From positions 1,240,001-1,304,000 of the forward strand of contig NZ_CP083582.1 of assembly GCF_020091585.1 (NCBI RefSeq): a stretch of 64,000 nt of DNA, written 5' to 3'. Within the stretch, counting starts at the first letter, position 1. Each line of letters opens with the position of its first letter. Positions 25,476 to 32,793 of the stretch are shown in pieces. A model generated the notes under the pieces. The model was given only the letters and a program-made list of their open reading frames with translations. It made no database searches and was not told the origin of the DNA. Source of the DNA: Kovacikia minuta CCNUW1 (GTDB taxonomy: Bacteria > Cyanobacteriota > Cyanobacteriia > Leptolyngbyales > Leptolyngbyaceae). Both the position numbers and the translations under genes were made by a program.

Positions 25476-26476
25476 CTAACCAACTTAGACATCTCATTCA
25501 TTAACTCACTATGAACATCGTTAGGTCTTCCTTTTGCAACTCGATGAATTGATTGAGCCATCTGCTTCATATCGGCAACCTGAATATTTAACCCTGAAAA
25601 CTTGACCAGCCAATTGTGGATTTCCGGCTCTGTCCAATTTTGCAGCGGCAATTCCAAAATCTTTTCTCCATGAAACGTCTGTTTCCTACAGCAAAGGGAA
25701 TTGGGCAGGGAATCTTTTGGCAAGGAGTCACGCACCATTAAAACGGCTATCAGCCGAATCAAAGGATGCTCATGACACAAGCCCGATAACCTTCTCACTA
25801 ATGGGCACCAGAACTGGTTCACAAACCAATTGAGAAAGTCATCTTGGGCGTGAAGAGAGTAAATCTCAATTTGAATATAAAAAATGTTCCCTCGACGCAG
25901 CGAACCGCAGATGCGATCGACAATCATATCCAGATACGTTTGACTATCTCCTGGAGCCTGTTGAACCTGAAACTTTTCTGCTAAGAAGTTCAGGAAAAAT
26001 TGGGGACGGGTCTGCTGGTGTGATAAAAACTCAAATTCACAGGGAGGGTACATTTTCCCCAAATCTTGAAGCTGAGATTTGATATTTTTGGCACACCACT
26101 TTGCTCCCATAGATCGACTGTTTTGCATCAGAAAGAGAGCCGCTCCCTCTTTGTTCTCAAACTTATTAAGAATACTTGTGATAATTTTATTGGCTTTTAT
26201 AAAATTAATCTTTGGTAGCTTTTCTTCCCATTCGGTGGAATAAGCTCTATAGGAGTCTGCATCACTACTTCCTGAAAACTGAAACTGTTTGATTTCTGCC
26301 TCAATTTCCTGAATTTCAACCTCTAGATTCCGAATAGAATCTCTAATAGGAACTTTATCTACTTCATTCAATGTGCCAGATAGCTGGGTATACAAAGCCT
26401 TATATTTTTGAACTAAGCTTTCTAAATATTTTTTCTTCTCTCCAATCAATGGTTGACTATTAACCAGACTTGTCAT
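25472..26476 (-). CDS. iSTAND protein with N-terminal effector-associated coiled coil
   Basis: 334 residues. Residues of about 14-65 form a helical domain (KKKYLESLVQKYKALYTQLS, then VPIRDSIRNLEVEIQEIEAE) that is recognisably the same as the C-terminal domain of the protease encoded next upstream. From about 80 on there is an inactive-STAND-like domain: ALFLMQNSRSMGAKWCAKNI, EFEFLSHQQTRPQFFLNFLA, and a late RVAKGRPNDVHSELMNE. I see no Walker A motif, consistent with iSTAND. In published systems such proteins dock onto effectors through matching effector-associated domains. Confidence 0.75.
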   Translation of the reverse strand: MTSLVNSQPLIGEKKKYLESLVQKYKALYTQLSGTLNEVDKVPIRDSIRNLEVEIQEIEAEIKQFQFSGSSDADSYRAYSTEWEEKLPKINFIKANKIITSILNKFENKEGAALFLMQNSRSMGAKWCAKNIKSQLQDLGKMYPPCEFEFLSHQQTRPQFFLNFLAEKFQVQQAPGDSQTYLDMIVDRICGSLRRGNIFYIQIEIYSLHAQDDFLNWFVNQFWCPLVRRLSGLCHEHPLIRLIAVLMVRDSLPKDSLPNSLCCRKQTFHGEKILELPLQNWTEPEIHNWLVKFSGLNIQVADMKQMAQSIHRVAKGRPNDVHSELMNEMSKLVS

Positions 26477-26492
26477 AAGTAACTATTCTCAA

Positions 26493-27371
26493 TCAGTTAG
26501 ACAATTGGTTCATCTGCTGCTCTACCTGTGAAATCTCACTGTCTAGAGCCTTAATTTGTTCTCGAATGCTTATTGCATCAGCCTGACTCAGCATGTAATT
26601 TAACTGGTTATAAGCCGCCTCATACTTGGCACAGAGAACCGAGTAGTTCTTCTTAAGCGCGTTCAGCTTAACCTGGCGAAACGAGGGTAAAGTGTCCGTT
26701 GAGTCCTTGACTGAAGGTTGCTGAGATGAGATCCTCTGCTCCACATCTGACCAGGCAGAACTGAGAACCGATGTCGGAATCATAAATGCCGCTTTGACAT
26801 TTTCCCGCCGCTTTTCGGCTGCCACCGCCATCCCCACCACCCCTTGCAGCGATTCATCCCACACAAGCGCACCACTAAATCCAGGCTCTACCTGATAACC
26901 CGCTGCCTTAATATCTTCTATCTGTATCCAGCCATTTGCCCGCTGATCGCGCAGAACCCCACTTGCCCAAACTCCCTCATCATGCCCCTTCGGAAATCCA
27001 AAAATCCTGAAAGGGTGCCCCCAGTAATCACTCGTTTTGAGCAGCCGGACAGGTTGAACAGCCTCATGGGACGTGTCTTCCAGCTCCAGCCCCGCGATAT
27101 CTTCCCCTAACTGGGACGGATTAACAGGTTGCCAAAATTTCACGATTGCCCTCTTCCGTTGCCCTGCGGCAACCAGTGGAAAATCGAGTTCGATCGCTCC
27201 ACTAGGTATCTCTTGGGTATTCTGAGGAAGACCGAGCGCAACCGTCACTACATGAGCACAGGTGAGAAGTTGGCGATCCGATATCAAAAACCCCGCTCCT
27301 ACAACCGCGTTTCCCTGGTAAATGCGGGCGATCGCTGATCTGAAACTGCGAATGTAATTCTCTGGGGACAT
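26493..27371 (-). CDS. Trypsin-like serine protease with C-terminal effector-associated coiled coil
   Basis: From the ATG at 27371 (MSPENYIRSFRSAIARIYQ) the product is 292 residues; longer readings run into the previous gene. The protease part has the His of TCAHVV (residue 40), an Asp in GEDIAGLEL and a Ser in GFSGALVWD, so the triad looks complete. Cytoplasmic, since no signal peptide precedes the domain. The last 55 residues (LNALKKNYSVLCAKYEAAYN, then ISIREQIKALDSEISQVEQQ) match the N-terminal domain of the iSTAND protein. I infer an immune-type protease effector activated through that shared domain. Confidence 0.87.
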   Translation of the reverse strand: MSPENYIRSFRSAIARIYQGNAVVGAGFLISDRQLLTCAHVVTVALGLPQNTQEIPSGAIELDFPLVAAGQRKRAIVKFWQPVNPSQLGEDIAGLELEDTSHEAVQPVRLLKTSDYWGHPFRIFGFPKGHDEGVWASGVLRDQRANGWIQIEDIKAAGYQVEPGFSGALVWDESLQGVVGMAVAAEKRRENVKAAFMIPTSVLSSAWSDVEQRISSQQPSVKDSTDTLPSFRQVKLNALKKNYSVLCAKYEAAYNQLNYMLSQADAISIREQIKALDSEISQVEQQMNQLSN

Positions 27372-27384
27372 AGCACACCGATTC

Positions 27385-27715
27385 CTAATCCTCTTTCCAC
27401 TTGAGGGTAATTTCAAAGTTGACATCCCCACCCACTGAAGCGATGATTGCCCCTGCCTCAGCACTCAGACTTCAGACCAAACTTGACCTCAACCTCATTA
27501 GCAGGTGTCGTCAATCCCCTTTTCAATTTAGAAATCAACACGGAAGCCACAGGCTTCACAATTTCAATCGCTTCTTCAAAGGACTCCCTCGCCTGAAGCA
27601 CCATTTGCCCTGTATCGATGGCAACCCGTTCAACTGCAACCCCTTCGGGTTCATCAACTTCCACCAGAAATTTAGTGCCATCCTCTAGAGAGAACTGAGC
27701 AATTTCCTTATCCAT
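27385..27715 (-). pseudogene. Trypsin-co-occurring (CU044_2847-like) protein gene with a frameshift
   Basis: The frame from the ATG at 27715 reads DKEIAQFSLEDGTKFLVEVD, later FEEAIEIVKPVASVLISKLK and EVEVKFGLK, and then stops at 27458. Skipping the single base at 27469 continues it as LSAEAGAIIASVGGDVNFEI and TLKWKED to a stop at 27385-27387. This is the normal ending of CU044_2847/trypco1 proteins, small partners that accompany trypsin-like proteases in conflict systems. The base could be a true mutation that disables the partner, or a sequence error. It sits 13 bp before the protease gene. Confidence 0.8.
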
Positions 27716-27896
27716 TGACTCCTGACTCCCGATTCCTGACGCCTTCCCGTTGCCGCAATCGCCGGATGAAAGACCGGATCACCTGCCGTTTACTCTCCTG
27801 ACGCGATCGACAGTAATCCTCCAAAACCTGGTACTCACTCTCCGGTAACTCCACCGTCAACCGCTTAACTGGTTCAGCAGACACCTTTCTGGACAT
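27708..27896 (-). CDS. Ribbon-helix-helix regulator heading the leftward conflict operon
   Basis: 62 residues: KRLTVELPESEYQVLEDYCR then SRQESKRQVIRSFIRRLR, a clear ribbon-helix-helix arrangement. It overlaps the trypsin-co-occurring gene by 8 bp and is the first gene of the leftward operon, so it probably represses that operon. A similar protein heads the divergent operon at 28147. Confidence 0.8.
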   Translation of the reverse strand: MSRKVSAEPVKRLTVELPESEYQVLEDYCRSRQESKRQVIRSFIRRLRQREGVRNRESGVNG

Positions 27897-28125
27897 GGAT
27901 TACCCACAAAACTCATGCATCGCACCCACCATAGCACCTGCATTCAGCAACGGGTAGAGGCAACCACCATAATTATTCTTTCTTCACTTTTTGGGTTAGC
28001 ACTCTACTTAAACCACGTCATCACCCAAAAAAGTGACTTCAACGATCGCCGCATACTTCTCCCCCAAAGTGCCCATCCAGCAATACAGGTATCGATTAAA
28101 TCCCTTACAATAGTTGGCTAGTTCC

Positions 28126-28144
28126 GTAACTCGTCGTCAGTTAC
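28126..28144. promoter_or_regulatory. Inverted repeat GTAAC-N9-GTTAC before the divergent RHH gene
   Basis: Arms at 28126-28130 and 28140-28144, ending 2 bp before the ATG at 28147. It sits in the 250-bp gap between two divergent genes encoding related ribbon-helix-helix proteins, and is a plausible operator for one or both. Confidence 0.4.
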
Positions 28145-28146
28145 AT

Positions 28147-28329
28147 ATGGCAACCACTGAGCAACGAAAGGTTGAGCACCTCAACGTCCGGCTCCCCGTC
28201 TCCGAAATGGCAATCCTGAGAAACTACTGCGAAGCCAATCAGCGATCGCAGTCCGATGTCATCCGCGAATTTATCCGCAGCCTGAGTGCAGCCGTCAACC
28301 CCTCCTCCACTCTTCCACCAGATTCATGA
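28147..28329 (+). CDS. Ribbon-helix-helix regulator heading the rightward operon
   Basis: From the ATG at 28147 the product is 60 residues: KVEHLNVRLPVSEMAILRNY then QRSQSDVIREFIRSLSAAV. It is similar in layout to the divergent protein at 27708-27896 (strand, then two helices, with V-IR-FIR in helix 2). Its stop overlaps the next ATG by 4 bp. Probably an autorepressor of the rightward operon, perhaps cross-acting on the leftward one. Confidence 0.8.
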   Translation: MATTEQRKVEHLNVRLPVSEMAILRNYCEANQRSQSDVIREFIRSLSAAVNPSSTLPPDS

Positions 28330-29078
28330 ATCCTCCTCTCAGTGGCTCCTTGGAGACTGGAAATAAGTTTCCCAACTGTGTATCCTTCAAGCTGCATTGT
28401 ACCCCCGTTCAATCCCCGAATGGTTCTGCACTAGGGTTTCAAGCATTAGAGACTGTGCTTACTACTCCAGCGGTCGAACAAATTGATTTGAAACTGACGA
28501 TCCGGTTTGGTAAGCAGATCATCAAATTTCCTGGGGGTACTGTCGAATTTGGCTTGAAGCGAGGGGAACTTGCTCTCCGGTTCTGGAATGGCAAGATGCC
28601 TATGGAAAAAGTGCAGTTGAAATTCGATTTTCTCAAAGCTTTGGAAGTGGAAGACCAACGGGAGTACGGTCAGGAATTGGAGGGAGTGATCGCGGTAGCT
28701 CCGGGAGTAAAGATAAAGGATGCGAATAAACTTTCCAGTAAGACGAAGCGATCGGTTTCTCAGGTGCATAATCGCGGTACGGAAGAACAACCAGTATGGG
28801 AGTTTCAAGCTCACTCCAGCCAAGACCCCCCTATTTTGCTGGGACAATTGACTAGAGAACACCTTGGTACTGTAGAAATGGCAGGAACCCCCTGCTCTTG
28901 CACCGCCATCTTCACAATTCGGAACCAAAACGATTTGTATCTGTTTGACGCGAGTGGACTGATTTCCGGTAAAAACCTGAGCCGTAATCAACTCGCCTTG
29001 ATAGAACGGAAATTCTTTCTGCGCTTTATTGCACCCAAGCTTCAGCCTCATCTAAGTCAAGTTGAGGAGGTGTTATGA
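28326..29078 (+). CDS. Conserved hypothetical beta-rich protein
   Basis: 250 residues, no recognised domain. The first half alternates strands (IDLKLTIRFGKQIIKFPGGT, VEFGLKRGELALRF), the middle holds a basic stretch (NKLSSKTKRSVSQVHNRG), and the last third has CSCTAIFTIRNQNDLYLFDA. There are no membrane segments. ATGA overlaps on both sides couple it to the ribbon-helix-helix gene and to the pentapeptide protein, so the three act together. Function unknown. Confidence 0.65.
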   Translation: MNPPLSGSLETGNKFPNCVSFKLHCTPVQSPNGSALGFQALETVLTTPAVEQIDLKLTIRFGKQIIKFPGGTVEFGLKRGELALRFWNGKMPMEKVQLKFDFLKALEVEDQREYGQELEGVIAVAPGVKIKDANKLSSKTKRSVSQVHNRGTEEQPVWEFQAHSSQDPPILLGQLTREHLGTVEMAGTPCSCTAIFTIRNQNDLYLFDASGLISGKNLSRNQLALIERKFFLRFIAPKLQPHLSQVEEVL

Positions 29079-30250
29079 GTAACCCTAGCTTTGAAATTAG
29101 CCCGGAAGAATTCCAAGAATTTCAAACTCTGGTGCAGCAGGTGGAATCTGCTAAAACCGACGACTTCATCCAACTTGCGGCAGTTCTGGGAATCAATCCC
29201 AAAAGCGATCTCATTGGTGCTGACCTCAGCCAGGTTTACCTTTACGATGTCAATCTCAGCCATGCCGACCTTAGCGGTGCCGATCTCAGCGGTGCCAACC
29301 TCAGCAATGCCAACCTCAGCAGTGCCATCCTCAGACGTGCCAACCTCAGCGGTGCCATCCTCAGCGGTGCCACCCTCAGTGGTGCCACCCTCGTCAGTGC
29401 CAGCCTCAGCGGTGCCAGCCTCAGCGGTGCCAGCCTCAGCGGTGCCAGCCTCAGTGGTGCCAGCCTCAGCGATGCCACCCTCAGCGGTGCCGACCTCAGA
29501 CGTGCCAACCTTATCACCGCAACCCTCAGCGGTGCCGACCTCAGACGTGCCTATCTCAGACGTGCCTATCTCAACTTTGCCAACCTCAACCGTGCCAACC
29601 TCAGTGGTGCCGACCTCAACCGTGCCATCCTCATCGGTACCAACCTCAGTAGTGCCAACCTCAGAGGTGCCAACCTCAACCGTGCCAACCTCAGAGGTGC
29701 CGACCTCAGACGTGCCGACCTCAGACGTGCCGACCTCAGACGTGCCGACCTCAGACGTGCCGACCTCAGATGTGCCGACCTCAGCGATTCCATTATCGAT
29801 TTCAATACCCAGATTTCAGATAAGTGGCGGCTAGTTCATCAACTAATTAATCAGGGCACACAAGATAGAAACCTCAGCGGTGCCGACCTCAGCGGTGCCT
29901 ACCTCAGTGGTGCCTACCTCTTCGATGCCAACCTCAGCCGTGCCAACCTCTTCAATGCCAACCTCAGCCGTGCCAGCCTTAGCGGTGCCAACCTCAGTGA
30001 TTCTGATCTTAGCGATGCTGACCTTAGCCGTACCAACTTCAGCCGTGCCAACCTTAGCGGTGCCAACCTCAACCGTGCTGACCTCAGCGATGCTGACCTC
30101 AGCCGTGCTATTGTGATGCAATGCCGATTTGGGATAGGTATCGGATTGAGAGAGACCGAAAAAGTTGATTTGCAACGGCGGGGAGCCATTTTTGATGATG
30201 CAATGGGCGATCGCGCTTCCTCTAGTTCCCCTGTCCCCTCACGCCGTTAA
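29075..30250 (+). CDS. Pentapeptide-repeat protein with near-identical 15-bp DNA repeats
   Basis: 391 residues. A 45-residue helical lead-in ([20 protein letters not shown]) is followed by two blocks of A-N/D-L-S/R-X repeats: residues of about 47-238, then a short spacer ([14 protein letters not shown]), then about 265-350. Such proteins form a beta helix, and some mimic DNA to protect gyrase. Repeats are almost identical at DNA level (CTCAGCGGTGCC units; three exact tandem units around 29417-29461), suggesting recent expansion by slippage. It is the last gene of the rightward operon. Confidence 0.88.
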   Translation: MSNPSFEISPEEFQEFQTLVQQVESAKTDDFIQLAAVLGINPKSDLIGADLSQVYLYDVNLSHADLSGADLSGANLSNANLSSAILRRANLSGAILSGATLSGATLVSASLSGASLSGASLSGASLSGASLSDATLSGADLRRANLITATLSGADLRRAYLRRAYLNFANLNRANLSGADLNRAILIGTNLSSANLRGANLNRANLRGADLRRADLRRADLRRADLRRADLRCADLSDSIIDFNTQISDKWRLVHQLINQGTQDRNLSGADLSGAYLSGAYLFDANLSRANLFNANLSRASLSGANLSDSDLSDADLSRTNFSRANLSGANLNRADLSDADLSRAIVMQCRFGIGIGLRETEKVDLQRRGAIFDDAMGDRASSSSPVPSRR

Positions 30251-30283
30251 GGGGGAATCTGGAGAATTGAGCAATCCAGTTAT

Positions 30284-30874
30284 CTATCGTTGCTGCTTCC
30301 GGTAATCCCACGGTCGCTGATAATTTCCTGCCCACACTCCCAGATGCTTTGACTGAGCCAGCCGCTCTGCTTGAGCGATCGCTTCCCGGTTGGGGCAACT
30401 ACCAGAATAGCGGGTGTACTCATAAGCCATCCCGGATGCCACCATCTCGTAGTTGATGAATCGCTCCTGCTCTGGTTGCTCACGGGTCGGTGCTTTGACA
30501 AAAACTTCTCCAACGGTACGACCGTACCGATCCTTCTCCACAGAAACTACCATCACCTGATTGTTGGCACTGGCAAGCAGCGATCGCAGCTTCTCCCTCG
30601 CTTCCTTTCCAAACGGCTGCCCCAGATTACGACCGTGAGCAACTTCCGGCGCATCAATCCCACACAACCGGATCGTCTCCCGCCTCCCACCACTCTGAAC
30701 TTTGATCGTATCCCCATCACTCACCCTCACCACCTGCCAGCTTTCCGACTGGGAAAACCGCGATTGCTGCCAAACCCCACTTCCCAAATGGGCAATAATT
30801 ACTGCTATCACACAGACTAATCCCACGATCGCAACCAAACCCCACCGAACTTTCACAGCATCCCCCATTCGCAC
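30284..30874 (-). CDS. Thermonuclease family protein (staphylococcal-nuclease-like), membrane-anchored
   Basis: 196 residues. The N-terminal membrane segment at 12-30 (LVAIVGLVCVIAVIIAHLG) exports or anchors it. The SNase domain follows: WQVVRVSDGDTIKV, the active-site Arg in ETIRLCGIDAPEVAHGR, FGKEAREKLRSLL, then KDRYGRTVGEVFV with the second Arg, and a C-terminal Cys/Tyr-rich piece with WDYRKQQR. All key residues are present. It degrades nucleic acids outside the membrane. It lies tail to tail with the pentapeptide gene. Confidence 0.9.
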   Translation of the reverse strand: MRMGDAVKVRWGLVAIVGLVCVIAVIIAHLGSGVWQQSRFSQSESWQVVRVSDGDTIKVQSGGRRETIRLCGIDAPEVAHGRNLGQPFGKEAREKLRSLLASANNQVMVVSVEKDRYGRTVGEVFVKAPTREQPEQERFINYEMVASGMAYEYTRYSGSCPNREAIAQAERLAQSKHLGVWAGNYQRPWDYRKQQR

Positions 30875-31020
30875 CTACCACACCTACCACACCTATCACC
30901 CCACACCCCAATTCCGTAACTTCTCTGATGCACCGCAAAAGGATTGGTGAGTACAGCTTCTAAAGTTCCCAAATGCGGGAATCTGACTCCAATCTCTAAA
31001 CCTTTCTCCGGAGAAACATA

Positions 31021-31641
31021 ATGAACAAAACACTTGTGAGGAGAGCTGCTGCTGCTCTTGGTCTAATTGTGGCGATCGCACCTACCCTGGCTCAAGCTGC
31101 CCCTGCCAGCTACGCCCCATTTAAGGACTCTGAAGGTAACATCTGGATTTCGGGCACTCCCAATACTGAAACCATTGTCACCTTTGGGTCAGTCGAAAAA
31201 ATGAAGGATGTTAAGGCTGATGCTTGTGGGCTGGTCAAGCTAACTCCTTCCACCTCAGTTCCCCTAACCTCACCATTTAGAGTCGATGGCACGACGATCA
31301 ATCCCGCTACTCTCAGCACAGATATTCTGCCCAAATGCACCAATGGCACCCTGGAACAATCCCGACCCAGTAACTTTAAGACCTCGGATGGCAAAATCTA
31401 TGTGGTCGGTAAGACTGCTGGCAGCTACTACAAACTTGCCTACAACGTGCCTGTCGAAAAGCGGGTCAAAGCAAATGCCTGTGGAATTGGGCGGATTGCC
31501 AGCAGTGCTTCAATCCCCTTCACATCAACGACTCAGTTTGCTGTAGGAGTTAATGACCCCATCACCTACGGCAATCTCTCAACCAGTGAACCCTGGGTCT
31601 GTCGTAGTGGTGTGACCTACATGCCCTACGGTGGCACCTAA
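31021..31641 (+). CDS. Secreted protein with two tandem repeats of unknown function
   Basis: 206 residues. A signal peptide (RRAAAALGLIVAIAPTLAQA) is followed by two related domains of about 85 residues. Each opens FK-S-G-I, contains a KADACG/KANACG-like segment and a final Cys (ILPKC and EPWVC). Two cysteines per unit suggest one disulfide each. A ribosome-binding site (GGAGAAAC) lies before the ATG. A terminator follows at 31672. The protein family is not recognised; an extracellular or surface role is inferred from the signal only. Confidence 0.7.
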   Translation: MNKTLVRRAAAALGLIVAIAPTLAQAAPASYAPFKDSEGNIWISGTPNTETIVTFGSVEKMKDVKADACGLVKLTPSTSVPLTSPFRVDGTTINPATLSTDILPKCTNGTLEQSRPSNFKTSDGKIYVVGKTAGSYYKLAYNVPVEKRVKANACGIGRIASSASIPFTSTTQFAVGVNDPITYGNLSTSEPWVCRSGVTYMPYGGT

Positions 31642-31671
31642 ACAATAGCCACATTCTGTAAGTCGCCTTTT

Positions 31672-31696
31672 AGCCTTCCAAATGGAGGGCTTTTTT
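31672..31696 (+). terminator. Rho-independent terminator
   Basis: The stem AGCCTTCC (31672-31679) with loop AAAT pairs with GGAGGGCT (31684-31691), allowing one G-T pair, and is followed by TTTTTA. It ends the transcript of the secreted repeat protein. Confidence 0.75.
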
Positions 31697-32590
31697 AGTT
31701 CCTGGTTCCCATCAAGTGTCATTTGAAGACGGGGCAAACTCTCAATTATTTAATTGCAGTTCAGTGAAGCAAAAGCTCTGGTTGCCAAGGAATCAAGGTA
31801 CGCAGTAGTTTATTAAAACATATCTAACTACGGATGCCGTGCCCTTAAAGTAACCATAAGTTCTCTGAACTCATAGATTAAGAAATTTAGAGCAATTGCT
31901 GATTGGATGACCGATACCCTCAGTCTGATCAAATGCCTTAGCGTCAGTGCAATGGATCAGATGCCAGTACGTTTCGCCTCGACACAATTTAGCTTGAGTG
32001 TTTCCTACTTATCCTTTACAAAACACCTTTGGAGCAGGAGCAAAAGCTGCGGATGACAGGGCAGAAAAGCCCAGGGGTGGAAGAAGGGGAACCGAATACA
32101 TCCCAAACCATGCATCGGTAGAACTTAAGGCAATTCCTATCTTAGAAGTGGATGCCAAGGATATCCTCACGCATGCTTTTGTACCGTATCTCTAAATTCA
32201 GATTTTCTTCTTCCGCATCAACTGAAAATTCTTAAAACCCTTGTCTTCAGGGGTTTTAAGCCCAATGGGTTAGATGGACATGTCCTGATTAGCTGCTTGA
32301 GTGTCCGTATCAGGAATTAGAACTTTGACACAGGAACACTTAGCGCCTTGGAGGTGACCAGCACCAGGAACAAACTTAGACCTCTCTACCGAAAGTTTGG
32401 GAAGGGCAACAACACACAGGATGTCAGGCCAGAGCGTTGTTTGTCCATTCCCGCTAACTTTCGATCCTCTAGTTCACTATGACCAAAAGGAGCATCTGTC
32501 TTGAGCTTAACTAATTACGCCTTCAAAGGAACTTGTCAGCATCCGGACATTTCAGACATAACTCTCCCAAAGAGTATTTTACTGGCTGAA
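31697..32590. other. 900-bp region without a convincing gene
   Basis: A 65-codon frame at 31998-32195 has no sensible start context or family resemblance, and I do not call it. The only strong structure is the hairpin at 32231-32260. The region may hold remnants of earlier insertions or untranslated RNA. Confidence 0.35.
32231..32260. repeat. Perfect 10-bp hairpin CTTAAAACCC / GGGTTTTAAG
   Basis: Arms at 32231-32240 and 32251-32260 with a 10-base loop. There is no T tract, so it is not a standard terminator. It resembles the subterminal hairpins of IS200/IS605-type elements, but no transposase remnant is visible nearby. Confidence 0.4.
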
Positions 32591-32734
32591 ATGTCGATGT
32601 CAAAACCAGATACTGCTGCAATTCTTCAGAACGGAGATACTGCCGTTTCAATCATTCTGGCAGTTAGTATGCTCGTCGGAGCAGTGTTTAGTGGTGTAGC
32701 CACTCTTATCCTTGCCCAAAAGATGAAAGGCTAA
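32591..32734 (+). CDS. Small membrane protein
   Basis: From the ATG at 32591 the product has 47 residues: MSMSKPDTAAILQNGDTAVS followed by one hydrophobic helix (IILAVSMLVGAVFSGVATLI) and a short basic tail. A longer reading from TTG at 32501 adds an unconvincing N-terminus. A terminator follows directly, which supports a real small transcript. Function unknown. Confidence 0.5.
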   Translation: MSMSKPDTAAILQNGDTAVSIILAVSMLVGAVFSGVATLILAQKMKG

Positions 32735-32757
32735 TACCGGAGATTCAGCTATCTTAT

Positions 32758-32793
32758 GCCCTGTTGAGATTTAATTGTTAAACAGGGCTTTAT
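32758..32793. terminator. Bidirectional terminator between convergent genes
   Basis: GCCCTGTT (32758-32765) pairs with AACAGGGC (32781-32788), a perfect 8-bp stem, followed by TTTATT on the plus side and preceded by an A/T-rich strand usable on the minus side. It separates the small membrane protein from the leftward operon that ends at 32790. Confidence 0.7.

Noticed and set aside
29200-30120. Regular repeats suggesting a CRISPR array
   Set aside because: Units are 15 bp without spacers and lie within a pentapeptide-repeat coding frame; no cas gene is near. No CRISPR was seen elsewhere in the window.
29242-30189. Long open frames on both strands (Leu/Arg/Ala/Pro-rich or Ser/Val/Pro-rich) over the pentapeptide gene
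   Set aside because: They are a by-product of the 15-bp periodic DNA, which keeps all frames open; only the plus frame from 29075 has the family signature and start context.
31998-32195. 65-codon frame
   Set aside because: No ribosome-binding site, no family pattern, and isolated in a gene-free stretch.
32231-32260. Rho-independent terminator
   Set aside because: The hairpin is strong but has no T tract on either side; kept as an unexplained hairpin instead.
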